64,000 bases of DNA, taken from the NCBI GenBank assembly GCA_002363155.1, contig DEWH01000027.1:31611-95610 (forward strand). The letters are read 5' to 3'. The DNA comes from Ruminococcaceae bacterium UBA3215 (GTDB taxonomy: Bacteria > Bacillota > Clostridia > Oscillospirales > Ruminococcaceae). This document shows, one piece after another, positions 58,665 through 64,000 of this stretch (position 1 is the first letter of the stretch; each line of letters opens with the position of its first letter). The notes beneath the pieces are model-generated. The model searched no databases. It saw only the letters and a list, made by a program, of their open reading frames with translations, and was not told where the DNA came from. The position numbers and the translations under genes were made by a program.

Positions 58665-59387
58665 ATGAAGGGACTGGTAATTATCAAGAAAATCGGTATT
58701 TTTATGACCCTTTTAATGGGCTTCACTCTGAGTTTAGTTATGTCGCTTGTCGGAACTCTCACTTCCGGGCATTTCACGGTCGGTTCCTGGCTGATAAGCT
58801 TCGGAATAAGCTTCGTAATAAGTCTGCTCATCGGTCTTATCGTCCCTATGCCTAAACTCGAAGCAGCTGCCTGCGCAAAGTTCAGACTGAAACCCCATAC
58901 ATTCCCCGCTAATGCACTCTCCGCGCTTATCTCAAATACGATCTATACCCCTTTAATGTCGGTAGTTATGGTCCTCATCATGGTAGGTTCAGCCAATGCC
59001 GGTATCCAGAACGGCATAGATGCACTCACCAAACAGATAGATGCCGCTTCTTCCGAACTCTCCGCAGTCCAGACAGAACTCTCGCAGACAGATGCCGCTG
59101 CCGAACCGCAGAAAGCAGGCGAACTGCAGGCAAAGATCGGCGAGCTCAACGGTAAAATTGCTGAAATTAACGGTCAGAGATCCGGTATGGAAGCCGCTAA
59201 GCCCCCTATGGGTATGTCTATCCTCGTTTCCCTCCTCTGGTGCTACCCTATCGGCTATGTCGTTATCCTCATCGTTCAGCCCCTCTATATGAAGCTTCTT
59301 ATGAAAAAGTTCGGTCCCCCGCAAGGTGCTTCCCGAAACGGTCCCCCTCAGGGTGCTCCGCGAAATGGTCCTCCTGCAGATATGTGA
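58665..59387 (+). CDS. Membrane protein, DUF2798-like, with periplasmic coiled coil and PQGAPRNGP tail
   Basis: 240 residues. Two N-terminal helices (MTLLMGFTLSLVMSLVG; WLISFGISFVISLLIGLIVPMP) in the DUF2798 style, a third helix (PLMSVVMVLIMVGSA), a 65-residue Ala/Gln/Glu coiled coil (IDALTKQIDAASSELSAVQT), a fourth helix and a short tandem tail GPPQGASRN, GPPQGAPRN, GPP. No ribosome site is seen before the ATG. Function unknown. Confidence 0.6.
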   Translation: MKGLVIIKKIGIFMTLLMGFTLSLVMSLVGTLTSGHFTVGSWLISFGISFVISLLIGLIVPMPKLEAAACAKFRLKPHTFPANALSALISNTIYTPLMSVVMVLIMVGSANAGIQNGIDALTKQIDAASSELSAVQTELSQTDAAAEPQKAGELQAKIGELNGKIAEINGQRSGMEAAKPPMGMSILVSLLWCYPIGYVVILIVQPLYMKLLMKKFGPPQGASRNGPPQGAPRNGPPADM

Positions 59388-59475
59388 GTTGCCTTACTCC
59401 AAAACCGGGCGTATAGCACCGATATATGCTTTTCACCCGGTTTTACATTTATTTATAAAATTTTTCAAAAAATTG

Positions 59476-59504
59476 TTGACAAATGATGAGTTTTGTGATA
59501 TACT
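59476..59504 (+). promoter_or_regulatory. Promoter of the tRNA-Met/tRNA-Glu operon
   Basis: TTGACA (59476-59481), 17-nt spacer, TATACT (59499-59504). Confidence 0.82.
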
Positions 59505-59534
59505 AATATTCGTCACAGATTTGTGACTTGATTT

Positions 59535-59611
59535 GGCGGCATAGCTCAGCTGGCTAGAGCACTTGGTTCATACCCAGGGTGTCGGTGGTTCAAGTCCACT
59601 TGCCGCTACCA
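59535..59611 (+). tRNA. tRNA-Met (CAT)
   Basis: GGCGGCA/TGCCGCT acceptor, D-arm GCTC/GAGC, anticodon loop TTCATAC (anticodon CAT), T-arm GTGG TTCAAGT CCAC, A73 with encoded CCA. The acceptor lacks the C1:A72 mismatch of initiators, so this is elongator Met or Ile2 (lysidine-modified CAT). Confidence 0.9.
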
Positions 59612-59615
59612 TTTC

Positions 59616-59690
59616 GGCCCGTTGGTCAAGAGGTTAAGACATCGCCCTTTCACGGCGGAATCATGGGTTCAATTCCCGTACGGGTCACCA
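59616..59690 (+). tRNA. tRNA-Glu (TTC); integration site of the right-hand element
   Basis: GGCCCGT/ACGGGTC acceptor (one wobble), anticodon loop CTTTCAC (anticodon TTC), T-arm TGGG TTCAATT CCCG, encoded CCA. The integrase lies 105 nt downstream, so the 3' end of this gene is the likely att site; the matching distal repeat would be right of the window. Confidence 0.9.
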
Positions 59691-59698
59691 TCGAAGTT

Positions 59699-59740
59699 GC
59701 TCATAAATGGCTTAATGAAGCCATTTATGAGCTTTTTATT
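59699..59740 (+). terminator. Terminator of the tRNA operon
   Basis: 13-bp perfect stem GCTCATAAATGGC/GCCATTTATGAGC, 8-nt loop, then TTTTTATTTTT. Confidence 0.88.
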
Positions 59741-59794
59741 TTTCACTTAAAGCCGTTTTGTTCTTTGTTTGTTCTTTATTTGCGGGAAAGCCTG

Positions 59795-60985
59795 TCAAGC
59801 ACTGTTTTTCGTATCTTTATTCCTGTTAAAATCCAGTGCGTTCGATACAGCTTCGGAGACCTTTGCACGCGCTTCCTGAAGCATGTGGCAATACACATTG
59901 CTCGTGGTCGAAACGACAGAATGACCTAATGCACCGGAAACCGTGACTATATCCACACCCTGATTGACAAGTAAGGAAGCGAACAAATGACGATATGAAT
60001 GTAATCCATAAAACGGAAGATCGTGTTTTTCACAGAATTCCCCGAGCCAGAAATATGGTGTATTGTTGTGCATGGGTCGACCGTCCCACTTCACAAAGAG
60101 CCTGTCAGTTTCGTGCCACTTATCACCCAGACGTAACGCCTCGGCATCCTGCTCTTCTTTGAAGTCCCTGAGCATATCCATTATCTCTTTCGGAAACTTC
60201 AAGGTGCGCTGGGACTTACGAGTCTTGGTCGTATCAGTATAGATCCCCTTTTTCCCAGTATAGTTGGATGTCCGCCTAACACTTATGATACTGTTCTCAA
60301 AATCGACATCCTTCCACTCCAGTCCAAGCATCTCACCTCTGCGAAAACCACTGTATATCAAAAGATTAAAGAAAACTCTGTATTTAAGAGGCTCTTCGTT
60401 CAGAAGGTTGAGAAAGCGTTCGACTTCTTCGCGAGTGTAGATTTTCTTCTCTTTGGGTGTATCCTTGGGAAGTGTGACCTTGGGACAGGGATTTTCGGGT
60501 GCAACACCGACCTTGACTGCATAGGTGAACACATCGGAGATCAAACTCAGATTGTGTCGTATAGTCTTTGGTGCAAGTGGCTTACCCGTGCGTTCGTTTG
60601 CACCATTTTTCGAGAGCGTGTTAACAAACGCCTGTATCTGTCTGGGTGTTATCTTATCCATTCGTAAGTGACCAATAGCGGCATATACTCTTCCACGAAG
60701 CTGTAACAAACGTTCGTATGTAGTATTACGCAGGTTAGGCTTTGCATATTCTTCGAACCACTGCTCTGCGAACTCCTCGAACTTGATTGCCTTGCCTTGA
60801 TAACCCTTGAGACATTTTTCTTCAAACATGACCGCCTGACGATTAAGCTCTTTTTCCACCTGTCTGGGTGTCATATCGGGTTCGGGCTTCCAAGTCATTG
60901 ACTGGATGACCTGTTTGCCTTTGCTGTCATATCCGCAGCTTACTCTTATTAAATAGCTGTTACTTCTTTTCTGAATAGTTGCCAT
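59795..60985 (-). CDS. int: Tyrosine recombinase/integrase of the right-hand mobile element
   Basis: 396 residues. N-terminal AP2-like arm-binding domain (QKRSNSYLIRVSCGYDSKGK), SAM-like core-binding domain (KFEEFAEQWFEEYAKPN), catalytic domain with Arg in YSGFRRGEML, Lys in TKTRKSQRTL, HSYRHLFAS, LGHS and the nucleophile Tyr in NVYCHM. All catalytic residues are present. The ATG at 60985 has AGGAGG at 8 nt; one at 60991 is too close. It excises and integrates the element at tRNA-Glu. Confidence 0.95.
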   Translation of the reverse strand: MATIQKRSNSYLIRVSCGYDSKGKQVIQSMTWKPEPDMTPRQVEKELNRQAVMFEEKCLKGYQGKAIKFEEFAEQWFEEYAKPNLRNTTYERLLQLRGRVYAAIGHLRMDKITPRQIQAFVNTLSKNGANERTGKPLAPKTIRHNLSLISDVFTYAVKVGVAPENPCPKVTLPKDTPKEKKIYTREEVERFLNLLNEEPLKYRVFFNLLIYSGFRRGEMLGLEWKDVDFENSIISVRRTSNYTGKKGIYTDTTKTRKSQRTLKFPKEIMDMLRDFKEEQDAEALRLGDKWHETDRLFVKWDGRPMHNNTPYFWLGEFCEKHDLPFYGLHSYRHLFASLLVNQGVDIVTVSGALGHSVVSTTSNVYCHMLQEARAKVSEAVSNALDFNRNKDTKNSA

Positions 60986-61232
60986 AATCATATCCTCCTG
61001 CTACATTATGGCATATCTCTATTATCTATTATATCACTTTACCAATTTAAAGTCAAGACTTTTTTGAGATATGCCACATCATTTCATTGCTTGTTTTTTC
61101 TTGGTCAATTGAAAAGTTAAATGAAACACTTGGGTCAAAAATGTTGCAATAAGGTTTGTAAAAACAAAGCAAAAATCGCGCTTGCTGTTGCAATAACCTT
61201 TGCACACAAAATTAGCGTTTATGCCGCGAAAG

Positions 61233-61337
61233 CTATTGACAATGAGGAGAAAATGTGGTAGGCTGGAAGCAAGGCAGCATACGCCTTTAGGTGGGTGCTG
61301 CCAGAATACCACGTTTTCAGAGGCTCATTGTCAATAG
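61233..61337. repeat. Long imperfect hairpin, about 105 nt, between integrase and excisionase
   Basis: Outer arms CTATTGACAATGAG/CTCATTGTCAATAG pair perfectly (14 bp). Further in, AAAATGTGGTA pairs with TACCACGTTTT and GGCAGCA with TGCTGCC. The surrounding gap (60986-61572) has no gene. Could be a structured RNA, an att-adjacent recombination element or a MITE-like remnant. Confidence 0.65.
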
Positions 61338-61572
61338 ACCGTGGAATAAATGCGGTCGGATTTTGAATCATAAAATAGGGTGTTGCATTAAATTTTACAC
61401 ATAAAAATGCTATGCCCTGTTTGCTGTACCATTTTTAGGCTGTTTTCGGTGGATTCTTCAATAAATTCACCGTTTTGGAACCCGAAAACGTCCATTTTTA
61501 TGGTTTATGATTGCAAAAATATCGAAAGTGTTGCATTTACTTTTGCATTTGACCCTTGTTTTTTCTTTTTCT

Positions 61573-61761
61573 TTATGCAGACTTCACATCTTCGGGTACA
61601 TAACCGAACACCGCCTTGTACAGAGCCTTTTCGTTTATCAGATATTTCTTCCCCGCCATAAAGCATGGGAGCTGACCGCTTTTGCACATCTGGCGGATAC
61701 GGTATTCCGTGAGCCCCTCAATAAGTTTAGCTGCTTCTTTGATTGTAAGTATTCTTCTCAT
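61573..61761 (-). CDS. xis: Excisionase (MerR-like HTH)
   Basis: 62 residues: MRRILTIKEAAKLIEGLTEY, then RIRQMCKSGQLPCFMAGKKY. The start at 61761 has AAGGAGGAAAAGGA; a longer frame to 61791 does not. Directs excision with the adjacent integrase. Homologous to the HTH gene at 1044-1247. Confidence 0.88.
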   Translation of the reverse strand: MRRILTIKEAAKLIEGLTEYRIRQMCKSGQLPCFMAGKKYLINEKALYKAVFGYVPEDVKSA

Positions 61762-61845
61762 TCCTTTTCCTCCTTGAAATTTCATTGTCATTTTTGTTTA
61801 TCAGTTTTCTGTATGCCTTAATTGCCGCAAACGGCACAACAAAGC

Positions 61846-61878
61846 CTATGGCGGGACACCGCCGAATATGTTGTGCAT
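61846..61878 (-). CDS. Possible 10-residue leader peptide after the relaxase gene
   Basis: ATG at 61878 follows AAAAGGAGGTGGAAATCC, a near-perfect ribosome site that overlaps the relaxase stop codon. It encodes MHNIFGGVPP and then a stop. It may couple relaxase and excisionase translation. Alternatively the site serves a GTG-started frame. Low certainty. Confidence 0.25.
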   Translation of the reverse strand: MHNIFGGVPP

Positions 61879-61894
61879 GGATTTCCACCTCCTT

Positions 61895-63478
61895 TTATCT
61901 GCGCCCGCGACTGCGGTGCTTTTTCTGCTCGGTAGGTTTCTGTGCAGGGTTCTCCTTCTCCGGCTCGTCCTGCTTTTGTACAGGTTCCGACGTTATCGGT
62001 TTAGGCTCGTCGCGTTTCTGAACAGGAACAGTCTGTGTCGGCACCGGTGTCGTCTTTTCCTGCACCGAATTTTCCGGCGGGGTCTCCTGCTGCGCTTTCT
62101 TCTCAACGATCATTTTACTGATGTAGTCGCCCTGTGATATATCATAGTAAGTATCAGATATTTCACGGAGAGCCTTGACAAGATAATCCTTGTCGTTTAT
62201 CGTTCTTTGAATTTCCGCGATTTTGTCATCATACTCTTGTTTCTGCAATTCGAGCTGACGTACATCTTCCGGAGAATTGATACCATGACGGGAAAGCGAC
62301 TGCCGTGCAAGTGACAATTTCATCTTTTCCGCGAGAGATTTGTCGGGCTTGTCCTCTAACTCACGGTAATTGTCGTACTGTTTTAGCAGATCATCGAGTC
62401 GGTGCTGTTCTTTTGTAAGTGCATTAAACTCCTTGACTGCCTTGTCATGCTCCTTTTGTGCTTCCTCCCTTTTTATTCTGACATCGCTTATGGAATTGAT
62501 TTTCAGCTTATTGATAAGCGCAAGCTGCGCTCCCAACTGAAACACATCACGGTCGTTGTTCGGCAAGTACTCCAGATCATCATCGCGCTTGTTCGGTTTC
62601 TTAGTTCCGTCAACTATGCGCTTTGCAAGCTGAGTTATGGTGCTCGCAAAACAGATAGTCAGGGCTTGTCCCTTGTTGTATGCGTCCTCGCGGGAAGCGT
62701 TACCCAAGTCGTCCTTCCACAGAATACGCGACTTGATATTCTCGATAGTGTAGTCATCGCCGAGTGTTGCGAAACGTGTGAAACGCTGCTGCCCCGGTGC
62801 TTTTATCGACGACTTGGCACCGTATTTTATCGCGTACCCCTTGCTTTCAAGCGCGGCTGCAAGCTCGTCAAATTTCTTGCAGCTTAACACAAGCGTGTCG
62901 ATCTCGCGGCGTATCTTTTCTTTCCACGACGTACCTTTCCGAAGCGCGTTCCATTCGCCGTAAGTCATACCCCTCTTGTGTTTCGGTTCGATGTACGGCA
63001 CGCCAAAAGCAAGGCACACCCTGTCGGAATGATCACGTAGCCTGCGACGTGTTGTATAGTTGTCATTAAACTTGTGACGGTCGATGCCGTATGTATTTAT
63101 CAGGATATGGTTATGTAGGTGCTCCTTGTCAACGTGAGTTGCAATTACGGCTTGGACGTTATCCCCGAACGCTTTTCTGATAAACGCCAAACCCATGCGG
63201 TGTACCTGTTCCGGAGTCAGGTTGGGATCGGGCTTAAACGACTGGATATAGTGTATCGCCTTAACACGGTTCTTACCAATTTTGTTTAAGGGCTCGTTAA
63301 ATCTGTGATGCGTGCATTGTTCGTAAACATATTTCATGTTCAAATAAGCGTCATCAGCATTTGTGAAGCAGTTATGGGAATTGCAAAGAAACTGTCCTTC
63401 CGTCTTTTCGGGATTTAATATGTACTTCAATGTTGCCTTGACGTTGTCGTGTATTGCGATTGACTTTAAGATCGGCAT
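61895..63478 (-). CDS. Relaxase/mobilisation nuclease (MobP type)
   Basis: 527 residues. N-terminal relaxase domain with metal motif HVDKEHLHNHILIN (about 116-129, HxDxxHxHN) and an upstream LKYILNPEKT region holding the probable nicking Tyr. The middle is a long coiled coil (about 335-440) and the C-terminus is a Pro/Glu/Lys-rich tail (QKRDEPKPITSEPVQKQDEP). It nicks oriT and leads strand transfer, so the element is mobilisable or conjugative. RBS AAAGGAGAGTGAACTA. Confidence 0.9.
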   Translation of the reverse strand: MPILKSIAIHDNVKATLKYILNPEKTEGQFLCNSHNCFTNADDAYLNMKYVYEQCTHHRFNEPLNKIGKNRVKAIHYIQSFKPDPNLTPEQVHRMGLAFIRKAFGDNVQAVIATHVDKEHLHNHILINTYGIDRHKFNDNYTTRRRLRDHSDRVCLAFGVPYIEPKHKRGMTYGEWNALRKGTSWKEKIRREIDTLVLSCKKFDELAAALESKGYAIKYGAKSSIKAPGQQRFTRFATLGDDYTIENIKSRILWKDDLGNASREDAYNKGQALTICFASTITQLAKRIVDGTKKPNKRDDDLEYLPNNDRDVFQLGAQLALINKLKINSISDVRIKREEAQKEHDKAVKEFNALTKEQHRLDDLLKQYDNYRELEDKPDKSLAEKMKLSLARQSLSRHGINSPEDVRQLELQKQEYDDKIAEIQRTINDKDYLVKALREISDTYYDISQGDYISKMIVEKKAQQETPPENSVQEKTTPVPTQTVPVQKRDEPKPITSEPVQKQDEPEKENPAQKPTEQKKHRSRGRR

Positions 63479-63541
63479 TAGTTCACTCTCCTTTATTTTT
63501 CATTTTCGGTTAGCCCTATGGCTTTCTGTCTATTTCTCTAT

Positions 63542-63720
63542 GGCGCGGTTAGCGCCGGGTTGCGGTTTCAGGCGGCAGCCTGACCCTGCGGGGTTCGCAC
63601 TTTCCGTCCCCGGAAAGTGCAGGAAATTTTTGAGGGGGTTCCTCAAAAATTTCAGAAAGTATACGTATACTTTCTCTGCTTGCGTGAGTTACTTTTTTAA
63701 GCCGGTGTACGTATACCGGC
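63542..63720. repeat. Cluster of six hairpins/palindromes upstream of the relaxase; oriT candidate
   Basis: In order: GGCGC/GCGCC (63542-63556), CAGGC/GCCTG (63569-63582), GCACTTTCC/GGAAAGTGC (63597-63620), a 13-bp perfect stem with GAAATTTTTGAGG (63623-63653), a 22-bp perfect palindrome with AGAAAGTATAC (63654-63675) and a near-palindrome GCCGGTGTAC/GTATACCGGC (63701-63720). The last two share GTATAC cores. Transfer origins usually sit beside relaxase genes and look like this. The remaining 63721-64000 shows no supportable gene. Confidence 0.6.
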
Positions 63721-64000
63721 TGTTTTAGATTTATGGGGGACCTTCTACTTTTTTCAGATTTTAACAGTTAAGATCATCTCCTTCGGTCTCGAAAATTTAT
63801 TGTTCCAATAATATAGGGGTTTTCCAGGTGCTTTTTTATCTGCCTTTTTGACGATTTCGTAGGAATCACTATACAAATTTGTGAAACCCGATGCTGAGTT
63901 GTGCAATATTCAGATGCTGGGGCATGTGTTTGTATATGACGTATATGTGCTACGGAATCAATACCCCTCACTATAAGGGAAAATTTAACATCATTTTTTA

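Noticed and set aside
63774..63971. A 65-codon minus-strand frame at the right edge
   Set aside because: No ribosome site, no similarity, atypical composition; probably non-coding.

Overview
The window looks like a chromosomal segment of a Gram-positive gut Clostridia, most likely Oscillospiraceae/Ruminococcus-like. Evidence: strong AGGAGG ribosome binding sites, consensus TTGACA/TATAAT promoters, moderate G+C, short intergenic gaps, and families common in that group (AzlCD, RpiR, CatA-like, SpoIIE/STAS modules, large repeat-rich surface proteins, MobP-type relaxase). Species is not claimed.

Layout. 1-11.3 kb is an integrated element: a leftward replication module (HTH, CHC2 zinc finger, P4-type primase cut by the window edge), a repeat-rich 1.3-kb gap, a type I restriction-modification operon (hsdM-hsdS-hsdR), a DUF2971-like/TPR protein, a Doc toxin with a RelB/DinJ-like antitoxin, and a DUF6809-like gene. 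It ends at a fragment matching the 3' end of an initiator tRNA (11283-11305). Just beyond lies a 36-codon relic of a second tyrosine integrase. 11.6-21.1 kb holds two very large exported surface proteins on the minus strand, each with a related structured 5' leader. 21.4-27.2 kb has three ion transporters (Na/Pi, Ca/Na, SulP) and a tyrosine-phosphatase homologue lacking its catalytic Cys and Arg. 27.2-30.5 kb has the C-terminal relic of a third surface protein and a LytS-like histidine kinase with two tandem SARP-type response regulators. 30.8-33.7 kb (+) has a lipoprotein, a CAT-like acetyltransferase, a VOC protein and a frameshifted AAC(3) homologue.

33.7-43.1 kb (-) is the most unusual block: seven tightly packed genes encoding a sensor-PP2C phosphatase, a STAS protein, an RsbW-like ATPase, an A-T-C NRPS-like enzyme, a zinc-ribbon protein, an HD-GYP phosphodiesterase and a methyltransferase fused to a STAS domain. 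It reads as a partner-switching pathway wired to small-molecule synthesis and c-di-GMP turnover. A second methyltransferase-STAS fusion sits alone at 50.3 kb. 43.2-59.4 kb carries a histidine phosphatase, a double-glycine leader peptide, azlCD, an SGNH hydrolase, tspO, a degenerate porphobilinogen-deaminase homologue, an alpha/beta hydrolase, tRNA-His with a duplicated 3' end, guaB, an RpiR regulator and a HAD hydrolase fused to a nuclease-like domain. At 59.5-59.7 kb are tRNA-Met and tRNA-Glu. A second mobile element (integrase, excisionase, relaxase, hairpin-rich oriT candidate) begins at the 3' end of tRNA-Glu and runs off the right edge.

Three promoters (15.5, 27.4 and 30.5 kb) share exactly the same arrangement of 11-bp-phased direct repeats ahead of the -10 box. 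They lie upstream of a surface protein, the surface-protein relic and the histidine kinase. This suggests one regulon under the SARP-type two-component system.
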